A DNA stretch of 13,337 nt from Euryarchaeota archaeon UBA126 (GCA_002497025.1 DAMG01000084.1:497-13833), one strand, 5' to 3'. Positions 1 to 6,941 are shown, counted from the first letter of the stretch. Notes: generated by a model not told the origin, from the sequence alone. Program-made: numbers and translations.

Positions 1-726
1 GGTCAGAACCAGCAGCAGCAAGGCCAGACCCAAGACAACAGTCAGGGTCAGCAGGGCCAGCAGTCCGACCAGCAGCAAAGTCAGCAGCTCGACAACCAAG
101 ACCAGAACGGCGAGAACGACAACGATGGCGATGGTATTCCAGACGATTTGGATTTTGATGACGACAATGACGGAATCCCCGATAATGTGGATGAATTCCC
201 AGAGGATCACGACAATGACGGCATCAATGACGCTGAGGATGATGACGACGACGGCGACGGCATAGACGACCGCGAGGAAGTCAATGACGGCGACCCTAAC
301 TCGGATATCTACGATCACGACAATGATGGAGTACGCGACAACATCGATTTCGATATCGACAACGACGGCATCGACAACTGGAATGACGTTGGACCAAACG
401 GAGAAGATTACCGCAGGGACCACGACAATGACGGATTAGATGACGGAGTTGACCCGGACGACGATAACGACGACATCCTCGATGTCGACGAAATCGACGG
501 CCCAATCGGTCTCTGGAGATACGACCACGATAACGATGGTCTAACCGACAGAGTAGATACAGATGACGACAACGACGGACTTTCCGACTGGTTCGAGCAG
601 AATGATGGCAACCCATTGACTGGTCAATTTGACCATGACAATGACGGTATTGAAGACCATCTAGATGACGACGATGACGCCGATGGAATCCTCGACGAGG
701 ATGAAAGCGACGGCAGCTTACTGTGA
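1..726 (+). CDS. Asp-rich calcium-binding repeat protein (thrombospondin type 3-like), C-terminal part
   Basis: The frame is open from the first base, so the start lies outside the window; 241 residues are visible. The first ~37 residues are a Gln/Asn/Ser-rich low-complexity linker. The rest is a chain of DxDxDG loops (DHDNDG, DDDNDG, DIDNDG), the signature of thrombospondin type 3 / EF-hand-like calcium-binding repeats. DHDNDG occurs five times, with codons starting at 205, 313, 418, 523 and 631, a period of 35-36 residues; each period also holds a second Asp-rich loop. There is no C-terminal membrane helix or sorting motif; the protein ends in DGSLL. In this family such repeats bind Ca2+ in extracellular proteins, so I infer a secreted or surface protein stabilised by seawater calcium. 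Its enzymatic or adhesive part, if any, is upstream. A hairpin with a T-run follows the gene. Confidence 0.85.
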   Translation, partial: GQNQQQQGQTQDNSQGQQGQQSDQQQSQQLDNQDQNGENDNDGDGIPDDLDFDDDNDGIPDNVDEFPEDHDNDGINDAEDDDDDGDGIDDREEVNDGDPNSDIYDHDNDGVRDNIDFDIDNDGIDNWNDVGPNGEDYRRDHDNDGLDDGVDPDDDNDDILDVDEIDGPIGLWRYDHDNDGLTDRVDTDDDNDGLSDWFEQNDGNPLTGQFDHDNDGIEDHLDDDDDADGILDEDESDGSLL

Positions 727-783
727 TACAGTAACGTTGGTTGATTACTGCTCAGGCCCGCGGTCCGTTGATTCGCGGTGACA

Positions 784-830
784 GGTTCCTCGGGGGCGCT
801 TCAGTCCCCGAGCGAACCGCCCCTTTTTCT
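784..830 (+). terminator. Hairpin with T-run after the Asp-rich repeat gene
   Basis: The arms GGTTCCTCGGGG (784-795) and CCCCGAG-C-GAACC (806-818) pair over 12 bp with one bulged C at 813 and a 10-nt loop. T residues follow at 824-828. A weaker 5-bp stem, CCGCG/CGCGG (758-762 with 774-778), precedes it. The structure fills the gap between two convergent genes. The T-run is on the plus strand, which fits termination of the upstream gene. Archaeal termination normally needs only a T-run, so the strong hairpin could instead be a 3'-end stabiliser or a small structured RNA. Confidence 0.6.
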
Positions 831-835
831 TATCC

Positions 836-1849
836 TCAGAAATCGAAGAGGGTCGGCTGACTATCGGATTTGAGATGATTAGCAGAAGCCAACCTATCCA
901 AAGCCCTCTGTAGCCTTCCATCAGAGAATCCACACTCTCCTTGAAGGAAGTCCCGCAAATCCTTCTCAACCGCTCGTGTAGCGTTTGGAATCGGATCCGG
1001 ATGTACGGGGTGGTCTAGGAAAAGACCACGAATGGTCTCAATATCTTCTGGCATCTCAAATTCCTTGACCTCAGAAACTGCTTCCATCGTACCATGCTCT
1101 TTGATTAGTTTCAAACCGGTTTTTGGCCCGATCCCCTTAATTCCAGGATGGAAATCTGTTCCAATCATTATTGCAAGGTCGACCAATTGTTCTCTAGTAA
1201 TATCGTGAGTGTCTAGTAACTCTTGCAAGACTACCTTCTCAGCGGTCAACAATCGACCGAATTTCTTGCGTCCGTGGCTAGTAAGATTTCGAATCATAAC
1301 CGGTGAGCCATATAGTAGAGTGTCCCAATCTTGGCTCGCCACCGCGGCTACCTCTCCGTTTGCACAACGAACAGCACCAGCACCTTCCGCTTCCATCGGT
1401 GCTTCTATCCAAACTAGACCAAGACAATCGAACAGCCGCTTAGTTTCAGCAACCATGTCTCGTGTGTATTCTGCAGTTTGTGGTCCGAGTTTCTTTGCAA
1501 GAGCCATATCTCCAGTCTCAATTGCTGCTTCCCACTTCTCTACTGCCTCAACCTTGCGCTCCTTTCTTCCAGCTAGGGTTTCCATCTTCAGATCATGCGG
1601 GCGGCCATCGAAGATGAATACAGGTTCGATACCATTCTCAAGCATCCAAGTTGCTCGGTCAAGAAACCCCATCAAATGAGCAACAGGCCTTCCATCGAAA
1701 GATAGTGGCTTTCCATCCTGACCCACTAGACTGGTGATGAATTGGTAGGCATTAAGGAAGACATCGACGGCTATACGTTGACCTGACATCTCGTTCAGTT
1801 CGAGTGGATGTGCGGTGGCTAAGTCTCTCAAATTACAGCCCAGATTCAC
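836..1849 (-). CDS. fen: Flap endonuclease 1 (FEN-1/XPG family)
   Basis: This structure-specific nuclease removes 5' flaps during Okazaki-fragment maturation and base-excision repair. The XPG N-domain carries the metal ligands at about D27 (RIAVDVF) and D79 (VFIFDGRP). The I-domain carries the pair in EAPMEAEGAGA, the SQDWDTLLYG motif and IGTDFHPG. A helix-hairpin-helix (GIKGIGPKTGLKLI) follows. The C-terminus QPTLFDF is a short PIP-box-like motif for binding the PCNA sliding clamp. Length (335-337 aa) is normal for archaea. The frame opens at GTG (1847-1849), but that codon lies inside the SD GGGGGGAGTGA. A CTG at 1841-1843 has a 5-nt spacer and would give MGCNLRDL, putting the first ligand exactly at D27 as in archaeal FENs. 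I favour CTG but give the longer frame. The gene is divergent from the tRNA methyltransferase gene. Confidence 0.95.
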   Translation of the reverse strand: MNLGCNLRDLATAHPLELNEMSGQRIAVDVFLNAYQFITSLVGQDGKPLSFDGRPVAHLMGFLDRATWMLENGIEPVFIFDGRPHDLKMETLAGRKERKVEAVEKWEAAIETGDMALAKKLGPQTAEYTRDMVAETKRLFDCLGLVWIEAPMEAEGAGAVRCANGEVAAVASQDWDTLLYGSPVMIRNLTSHGRKKFGRLLTAEKVVLQELLDTHDITREQLVDLAIMIGTDFHPGIKGIGPKTGLKLIKEHGTMEAVSEVKEFEMPEDIETIRGLFLDHPVHPDPIPNATRAVEKDLRDFLQGECGFSDGRLQRALDRLASANHLKSDSQPTLFDF

Positions 1850-1885
1850 TCCCCCCTGCCGATGCTTAGCCTATCCTACCCGTCG

Positions 1886-1925
1886 AGGCATTTAGGGTTG
1901 AAGTCGGGGGCGAGGAGGTAGGAGG
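1886..1925. promoter_or_regulatory. Shared divergent promoter region of fen and trmG10, with a doubled SD
   Basis: Only about 83-89 bp separate the two divergent starts. The AT-richest core is CATTTAGGG (1889-1897), reading CCCTAAATG on the other strand. It lies about 36-45 bp from each start, so it could serve as a weak TATA element in either direction. The plus side carries two purine-rich SD-like tracts, GAGGAGG (1912-1918) and GGAGG (1921-1925). The second is 7 nt from the TTG at 1933. The SD call is firm; the TATA call is tentative. Confidence 0.3.
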
Positions 1926-1932
1926 AAGCAGG

Positions 1933-3087
1933 TTGAGTGGGCTTATGCTGATTGGAAGCGGCTGGCATCCAGCATTATTCCGTTCAGAGGCTGAAGCATT
2001 GGTTGGCCCTGTAGGTTTCATTCATCCGAGAGTTATAGTAACTACTTCGACAGATGAGAGATCGCTCAATCGACTCAGCAGGTCGGCATTAGTCGACGAA
2101 GTACTGTGTAATGCTGAGCATAGTGAAGTTGTAGAACCAGAGAATATTATCCGACAAATAGTAGATTGGGCGAAAGAGAATCTTCCAGAAGGTAGTTTTG
2201 CAGTCCGAGTCAATGTAATCGGTTCGTCCTTAGCAGGTTTTTCCCGTTCAGAAATTGCACAGAATGTAGGAGCTGGAGTCTTTGGAGAATCACGTCCGGT
2301 AGATTTGGAGAATCCCGACAATGAAATCGTGGTTTTCCTAGCGGGCCCAGAAGATCCACCAAATCATCCCGACCCACTATACCTCTCTCCACCGATGATT
2401 ATCTGGGGATTGAAACAGGAAAATTGGCAGCGGTCAGGTTGGGGAGGACGTTCACCTACCGATCGCCCATTCTTCCAACCGGTCTCCTTAGAACCTAGAT
2501 TGGCTAGACTGATGATATCACTCGGCCATCGCTCGGATTCAGAACCTACGACGGTAATAGATCCATTCTGTGGAACGGGTGGAATCGCAATAGAGGCGAT
2601 GTTAGCCGGACTTAACGTACTTGCAAGTGATCTTGACCCAAAGATGGTGAAAGGCACAGAAGAGAATTTGCAATGGGTATCTGATGACCTCTGTAGTGAC
2701 TATTCGGCAACATGGGACGTGCAAGAATCTGGTGTAGGTTTAACTCCAGATGTATGGGGCAAAATCAGTGGAGCAATCTTTGCCTTCGATCCTCCATATG
2801 GGCGGAATGCATGGAAATCAGATGACGGATACCAACTATTCCTCAAGGCCTGTTCTGCCGCTAGAACTATTGATCATTCAGGCTCTCTATGCACCCTTCT
2901 TCCTACAGATCCTGCTATTTTGAAAGATAATTCAGATGAACCCATTGACTACCTGGTGATGGGCAAACCTTGGTCAAAGGTAGCCGACGAAATGCTCGAT
3001 CGTGGATGGAAAGTCGCGCTAACTGCTCCAGTCAAAGTTCACCGCTCGCTGGCTCGATTATTGGTTGTCGCTCACCCGTCGCATTGA
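1933..3087 (+). CDS. trmG10: tRNA (guanine(10)-N2)-dimethyltransferase, Trm-G10/Trm11 type
   Basis: This class I S-adenosylmethionine methyltransferase makes m2G/m2,2G at position 10 of tRNA. The N-terminal ~150 residues are divergent but fit the THUMP-containing RNA-binding half in size and position. The catalytic half begins with FFQPVSLEPRLARLMI (about 180-195), the family's characteristic lead-in. SAM motif I is DPFCGTGG (210-217), an acidic ribose-binding residue lies in ASDLDP, and motif IV FDPPYG (285-290) is the exocyclic-amine methylation signature. At 384 aa it is slightly longer than most archaeal homologues. Start TTG at 1933 was chosen because GGAGG ends 7 nt upstream; ATG at 1945 is the alternative. 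A tRNA-Arg gene with a G10-U25 pair begins 29 bp after the stop. Confidence 0.9.
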   Translation: MSGLMLIGSGWHPALFRSEAEALVGPVGFIHPRVIVTTSTDERSLNRLSRSALVDEVLCNAEHSEVVEPENIIRQIVDWAKENLPEGSFAVRVNVIGSSLAGFSRSEIAQNVGAGVFGESRPVDLENPDNEIVVFLAGPEDPPNHPDPLYLSPPMIIWGLKQENWQRSGWGGRSPTDRPFFQPVSLEPRLARLMISLGHRSDSEPTTVIDPFCGTGGIAIEAMLAGLNVLASDLDPKMVKGTEENLQWVSDDLCSDYSATWDVQESGVGLTPDVWGKISGAIFAFDPPYGRNAWKSDDGYQLFLKACSAARTIDHSGSLCTLLPTDPAILKDNSDEPIDYLVMGKPWSKVADEMLDRGWKVALTAPVKVHRSLARLLVVAHPSH

Positions 3088-3116
3088 AGACGGGTAGTCT
3101 GTCGTCGAGAGAATAA

Positions 3117-3193
3117 GGGCGATTGGTGTAGTCTGGATATCATCTGGCGCTTCGGACGCTAGGACATGGGTTCGAATCCTGTATCGCCCACCA
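3117..3193 (+). tRNA. tRNA-Arg (anticodon UCG), CCA encoded
   Basis: The acceptor arms GGGCGAT (3117-3123) and ATCGCCC (3183-3189) pair perfectly. The D-loop has A14, G18G19 and A21. The anticodon stem TGGCG/CGCTA encloses the loop CTTCGGA, giving anticodon TCG. The T-loop TTCGAAT sits on a stem with two wobble pairs. The discriminator is A (3190) and CCA is encoded at 3191-3193. Position 10 is G and pairs with U25. There is no intron. The gene is 29 bp after trmG10 with no clear TATA box between them, so co-transcription is possible. The CCA directly abuts the stop codon of the convergent transporter gene. Confidence 0.95.
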
Positions 3194-3964
3194 CTAATTC
3201 AGATAACTGACAATCTGAACTGTAATCATGATAGCTGCGACTACGAGAAACATTGGTCGAAGTAGTGCGTAACCATACTTCAGAACATAACCGGGTGCTA
3301 GATAACCTCCAATCATGTTAGCCAATGCAAAAGGAATCGCTACTTTGTAATTCACAGATGCTGCTATTGCGAACATTGCGTATGAGCCAATGTTTCCTCC
3401 AAAATTTAGAATTCTAGCAGTCGCAGCAGCCCTGTCCATACCAAATCCAGCACCTTTGATGTACCCAGCCATTAGCATACTTCCTGTGCCCGGTCCAAGG
3501 AAGCCGTCATACCAACCAAATCCAACTCCCATACCAACGGTTAGAGGAACCACCTTCTCCTCCTTGATGTTCTCTTCCTTACCAAATTGAGGATTTAATA
3601 AGACATAGAAGAATAGTACAATCAGTACAATGATAACAATCGGCAATAACATATCTGATTCGATCAGCAAAACAGTATAGGTGCCAATTATTGAGAATAT
3701 AATCATCACAATCCAACCAATAAATGCAGCTTTTCTTGGTACAATATCACTTTCGAGATATTTTGCACTTGCAATCGCTGCAGCTGCTGCCGATGCGAAC
3801 TTATTCGTTCCAAGAGCAATGTGAGGAGGTAAACCAGCAGCTAACATTGCTGGTAGTCTCAGAAGGCCACCACCTCCTACAGCACTATCTACGAATCCAG
3901 CGAATACCCCAACCAACATCAGTAGAAGGAATACCTCGTTATCCACGATGCTATCGAAGGCCAA
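3194..3964 (-). CDS. TauE/SafE (TSUP) family membrane transporter
   Basis: This 256-residue integral membrane protein has 7-8 hydrophobic segments. The two family half-repeats are visible: an N-terminal GVFAGFVDSAVGGGGLLRLP followed by LGTNKFASAAAA, and a second GVGFGWYDGFLGPGTGSMLM followed by AAATARILNFGGN. TSUP proteins export or import organosulfur compounds, sulfite, sulfonates or related anions; the substrate cannot be read from sequence. The start is TTG at 3962-3964, 18 nt after the stop of the small upstream gene. No convincing SD precedes it, so translation may be coupled, or an in-frame GTG six codons on may be used. It is probably the last gene of the ribD transcription unit. Its stop abuts the CCA of the convergent tRNA-Arg. 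Confidence 0.85.
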   Translation of the reverse strand: MAFDSIVDNEVFLLLMLVGVFAGFVDSAVGGGGLLRLPAMLAAGLPPHIALGTNKFASAAAAAIASAKYLESDIVPRKAAFIGWIVMIIFSIIGTYTVLLIESDMLLPIVIIVLIVLFFYVLLNPQFGKEENIKEEKVVPLTVGMGVGFGWYDGFLGPGTGSMLMAGYIKGAGFGMDRAAATARILNFGGNIGSYAMFAIAASVNYKVAIPFALANMIGGYLAPGYVLKYGYALLRPMFLVVAAIMITVQIVSYLN

Positions 3965-3982
3965 CGGACTATGAGATTTACA

Positions 3983-4228
3983 CTACTCAACACTCGAATC
4001 TTCTGTAGATCGCCGATTCTTTATCCAGCGGAATAATACTCTTGAGAATACCATCGAGAACATAAGGAAAACCAGTGAGTACCACCAAGGATTATTCTCG
4101 CTGGTAGCAATGAAATACGTCACAATCAGTATGCCCATTCCATAGAAGGATCGAAAGATAGAGTAGGCAATGAATGACTTTACCAGTGGATTTGCAAGAA
4201 AGCCTTGCAGCCAAGTTTGTTCAGACAA
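3983..4228 (-). CDS. Small two-helix membrane protein of unknown function
   Basis: I do not recognise a family. With the TTG at 4226-4228 the product is 81 residues (MSEQTWLQGF...). It has two predicted membrane helices, around SIFRSFYGMGILIVTYFIA and WWYSLVFLMFSMVFSRVLF, and a basic/acidic tail (KNRRSTEDSSVE). The frame stays open to a TTG at 4277-4279, which would overlap ribD by 47 bp. I prefer the TTG at 4228 because it lies 4 nt after the ribD stop and has AGAGGAT about 8 nt upstream. Its position between ribD and the TSUP transporter suggests co-expression. An aromatic cluster (NNPWWYS) joins the helices. It may be an accessory subunit of the downstream transporter, but only position suggests this. 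Confidence 0.65.
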   Translation of the reverse strand: MSEQTWLQGFLANPLVKSFIAYSIFRSFYGMGILIVTYFIATSENNPWWYSLVFLMFSMVFSRVLFRWIKNRRSTEDSSVE

Positions 4229-4232
4229 TTGG

Positions 4233-5345
4233 CTAATCCTCTCGCCTCCAATGACTAATCTTGTCCCCACCGACTTCAATTTCTCTAAATTTACTCAAGC
4301 CAGCGGAACTCAACTCATTATCCGAGAATACAGTTCCACTTCCACTCAATTTGACTGGTGATTGACAAATGTGAGCCCTATCTACAAGACCCTCTGCTAG
4401 GAATCTCCTCCAAGTATTTGGGCCACCCTCTACCAACAAAGATTGGATTCCTCTATCTCCGAGATAATCTAGAATACGAGCGATTGGAATTTCTCCATTA
4501 CTAGCCGAAAGAACTGCACGCTCAACGTGTTGTTTGTCTGAATTTGCTGATTCGTATGAATCAACATGAATCAGTAGGGTTGGCGCTTTACCGTCATTCA
4601 TCAACTTGCAGTCCTTTGGAATCCTACCACTTGGGTCAACTACAACTCGTATTGGCGAATTACGTGGGCCTATGTATGGTCCACGTACCGTCAAAGAGGG
4701 ATCATCGCGGACAACGGTATCAACACCAACTAGAATCGCCATTGAATCTGCACGCAGTGCATGAACAATCTCCAATGATTCTGGTGAAGAAAAGCGCTGT
4801 GCCGACTCATTTGGGTCGCAATCTACTCTACCATTTGCATCGATTGCAGCCTTCAATAGGACCTCTGGACGCATATTTTCACACCAATGCATGAATTCAC
4901 TCATCTGTGCGTTGCATTCTTCGGCTAGAAGTCCAGATTCTACCTCTATGTCTGAATTCACTAGTGCAGCAGTACCTTCTCCACGCACTGTTGGGTTTGG
5001 ATCATCAGCTCCGATTACCACTCTCTTTACTCCGGCCCAGAGTAGGGCTTCGGTACATGGTGGAGTTCTGCCAAAGTGATTACACGGCTCTAACGTAACA
5101 TAGGCTGTGGATCCTTGAGTGGCTACTCCTTTTGCCTCCGCATCGGCAATCGCCATCTGTTCTGCATGCAGACCTCCTATGTGGTCATGCCAACCTTCTG
5201 CGATGATTTTTCCATCCTTAACTAGAACACAACCAACCAGTGGGTTAGGCATTACTCGATGCCTACCTCGTTCAGCGATCTCAATGGCCCGCCGCATGAA
5301 TTGTGCCTCATCGTCCATGCTGTTCGGACCTCGCGAATGCCCCAT
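4233..5345 (-). CDS. ribD: Bifunctional riboflavin biosynthesis protein RibD (deaminase/reductase)
   Basis: RibD deaminates 2,5-diamino-6-ribosylamino-4(3H)-pyrimidinone 5'-phosphate and then reduces the ribosyl side chain with NADPH, giving the ribitylamino-uracil precursor of flavins. The N-terminal cytidine-deaminase-like domain has the zinc site HAEQMA and LEPCNHFGRTPPCT, and MPNPLVGCVLVKDG is typical of RibD. The C-terminal reductase domain (~160-361) shows VHALRADSMAILVG, DDPSLTVR and LLVEGGPNTWRRFL. The frame opens at ATG 5343-5345, but ATG at 5316-5318 begins MDDEAQFMRRAIEIAE, the usual family N-terminus, and has GAGGT 9 nt upstream; I favour it (361 aa). The fused two-domain form is typical of bacteria, and many archaea use separate enzymes, so bacterial origin is likely. 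The gene heads a minus-strand run with the small membrane protein and the transporter. Confidence 0.93.
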   Translation of the reverse strand: MGHSRGPNSMDDEAQFMRRAIEIAERGRHRVMPNPLVGCVLVKDGKIIAEGWHDHIGGLHAEQMAIADAEAKGVATQGSTAYVTLEPCNHFGRTPPCTEALLWAGVKRVVIGADDPNPTVRGEGTAALVNSDIEVESGLLAEECNAQMSEFMHWCENMRPEVLLKAAIDANGRVDCDPNESAQRFSSPESLEIVHALRADSMAILVGVDTVVRDDPSLTVRGPYIGPRNSPIRVVVDPSGRIPKDCKLMNDGKAPTLLIHVDSYESANSDKQHVERAVLSASNGEIPIARILDYLGDRGIQSLLVEGGPNTWRRFLAEGLVDRAHICQSPVKLSGSGTVFSDNELSSAGLSKFREIEVGGDKISHWRRED

Positions 5346-5402
5346 TACACTTGACTTCTACATTCGAGAGGATTCAAGTTTAGTTCCATCTCTGAGGCAA
5401 CT

Positions 5403-6434
5403 ATGCCTAGGATAGCCTGCATCCTCAATCCAAAGGCCAGAGACGGAATATCATCGAAAAGCTGGCCCGAATTTGAAACAGCATTGACCGCTGCAGGTTT
5501 TGAAATAGACATACACGAAACACAGCGGGTTGGCCATGCAATGGAGATAGCTTACGACCTACTATCTGACGACCACGATATGATTGTCGCAGTAGGAGGA
5601 GATGGTACTGTTCACGAGGTAGCCTCTGGATTACGAGGTAGTAAGAAGAAGATGGGTATCTTGCCGATTGGAAGTGGTAATGATTTCGCCCGCGCCCTGG
5701 GGATTCCGCTATTCGACGTTCAAGGTGCGGTGGATTTGCTAGCAAATGGAACCGACCATTCGGTTGGAGCGGTTCGTGCCGAGGGCCCAGCAGCAAGTGA
5801 CCTACCACAGTACAAGGTGCCACCTCCTCATCCATGTAATGGAGAAGCGAATCGAGAAGGAAACCTAGTTCGTTGGTCATTCTTGGAGGTGGATGGTGGA
5901 GTTACTAGCTCCGTCAATCGAATGAAAATTGCAGGCAAGTTTAGTTGGATTCGCGGCCAAGCCAAGTATACTGCACTTGGTATTCGTGCGATTCTAGGTT
6001 GGAAAACCCAACCAGCATGGATGCGAGTCAATGGCGGTGAAATCCAAACAGTTCCACTTCAGGGATTGTTTGTCCTTAGCCAGTGTGAAACCTTTGGTGG
6101 CGGGTTCAAAGTAACACCTGGAGCTCATCCAAAGAGAGATCACGCTTCGTTAATTATCGGCTTAGGATTATCCAAACTGCAAATGTTGGCAGTCATGGGC
6201 CCTCTTGAGAAGGGTGAGCACGTCGGTAAATGGGGAAAGATCACCATGGAAGATTGCACATCTTTCGAAATAGGTGCAGTAGATTCCGGTGGTAATCCTA
6301 GCGATACTGAACCTCACAGCCCCCCTTTATTCATCAATGTCGACGGCGAAGCTTGTTTGACTACACCTTGTAGTCTTCAGTTTCATACTGACCAACTAAT
6401 TGTTCGTGGAGCATCAAGGATTCCCAATGAATGA
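5403..6434 (+). CDS. Diacylglycerol kinase/YegS-like lipid kinase
   Basis: The product has the DAGK catalytic fold: CILNPKA near the N-terminus, the nucleotide-binding motif AVGGDGTVHEVASG (63-76), PIGSGNDFARALG (88-100) and a C-terminal FINVDGE. Such enzymes phosphorylate diacylglycerol or related isoprenoid or sphingoid lipids with ATP at the membrane face; the substrate here is unknown. The 343 residues exceed the usual ~300, with a Pro/Gly-rich insert at about 123-156 and a Gly/Ser/Pro stretch near 297-308. Start ATG at 5403 has GAGG 5 nt upstream. The gene is divergent from ribD with a 57-bp gap (84 bp if RibD starts at 5318). Its stop lies 3 bp from the CCA of the opposing tRNA-Ser. A role in polar lipid synthesis or salvage is inferred from family only. 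Confidence 0.88.
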   Translation: MPRIACILNPKARDGISSKSWPEFETALTAAGFEIDIHETQRVGHAMEIAYDLLSDDHDMIVAVGGDGTVHEVASGLRGSKKKMGILPIGSGNDFARALGIPLFDVQGAVDLLANGTDHSVGAVRAEGPAASDLPQYKVPPPHPCNGEANREGNLVRWSFLEVDGGVTSSVNRMKIAGKFSWIRGQAKYTALGIRAILGWKTQPAWMRVNGGEIQTVPLQGLFVLSQCETFGGGFKVTPGAHPKRDHASLIIGLGLSKLQMLAVMGPLEKGEHVGKWGKITMEDCTSFEIGAVDSGGNPSDTEPHSPPLFINVDGEACLTTPCSLQFHTDQLIVRGASRIPNE

Positions 6435-6437
6435 TAG

Positions 6438-6523
6438 TGGCGCAGACGGAGAGATTTGAACTCCCGAGTCCAAGGGACACCGGATTTCAAATCCGGCGCA
6501 ATACCAGGCTATGCGACGTCTGC
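6438..6523 (-). tRNA. tRNA-Ser (anticodon UGA), CCA encoded
   Basis: Read on the minus strand, acceptor arms GCAGACG (6523-6517) and CGTCTGC (6448-6442) pair perfectly. The discriminator is G (6441), as serine tRNAs require, and CCA is encoded at 6440-6438. The D-arm has G10-C25, G18G19 and A21. The anticodon stem CCGGA/TCCGG holds the loop TTTGAAA, giving TGA. A long variable arm with stem GTCC/GGAC makes it a type II tRNA. The T-loop is TTCAAAT. There is no intron. It lies 55 bp downstream of coxD on the same strand and converges with the lipid kinase gene. Confidence 0.96.
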
Positions 6524-6578
6524 AGTGGTCTACCGTAGCGGCTGCTTTTCATGAATCTATGCGGTGAACAAGGACTGA

Positions 6579-6941
6579 TCAAAGTCCATAGTTTCCAGGT
6601 CTACACCAATCCGGTAAACCGGATGCGGCATCTGGATGTGTCAGTCCAACGAAGAGAACCATGATGATGATGAAGAAGGCAGGGAATAGTGCAGTCATCG
6701 TCAGAATTCCAGAATCTTCATCACCATACAAGTGCATGAAAATCGCAGCAATCATAATGAATTTTGGAATCGCAATTATAGTTAAAATCCACAAGGTTAC
6801 TACCTTCTCAGTGGTACCATAACTCTCAGCAAATTCGGTTAAATCTAATCCAACAGCAGCCACTTCAATTAATGTTAAAATCATTAATCCGTAGAAATTC
6901 ATCCAGTAAGGGTCTTGTCCAAATATCTTGTAATGTGCCAT
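6579..6941 (-). CDS. coxD: Cytochrome c oxidase subunit IV (prokaryotic type)
   Basis: This 120-residue protein has three predicted membrane helices: FYGLMILTLIEVAAVGL, VTLWILTIIAIPKFIMIAAIF and ALFPAFFIIIMVLFVGL. The second helix runs into IAAIFMHLYGDE, the family signature of prokaryotic COX4/CyoD-like subunits (xxxFMHL). These small subunits stabilise the oxidase and contain no cofactors. It is the last gene of the cox operon, 11 bp after the coxC stop. Start ATG at 6939-6941 has the SD GAGGTGAT (6947-6954), which overlaps the coxC stop. The C-terminal tail (HPDAASGLPDWCRPGNYGL) ends with a single cysteine. Confidence 0.88.
   Translation of the reverse strand: MAHYKIFGQDPYWMNFYGLMILTLIEVAAVGLDLTEFAESYGTTEKVVTLWILTIIAIPKFIMIAAIFMHLYGDEDSGILTMTALFPAFFIIIMVLFVGLTHPDAASGLPDWCRPGNYGL

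Noticed and set aside
296..616. Minus-strand frame rich in Arg, Cys and His opposite the Asp-rich repeats
   Set aside because: It is the antisense image of GAC/GAT-rich codons; composition is an artefact, and no SD or family motif is present.
1..726. CRISPR array or DNA tandem repeat in the Asp-rich region
   Set aside because: Periodicity is at protein level; DNA copies differ, spacing is coding, and there are no invariant repeats with unique spacers.
4229..4279. Longer start of the small membrane protein overlapping ribD
   Set aside because: The upstream TTG would extend 47 bp into ribD without an SD, while a TTG just after the ribD stop has a suitable purine tract.
6571..6588. Small stem GGACT-GATCAA-AGTCC at the coxD stop as a terminator
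   Set aside because: Only 5 bp, overlaps the coding end, and no T-run follows on the minus strand.
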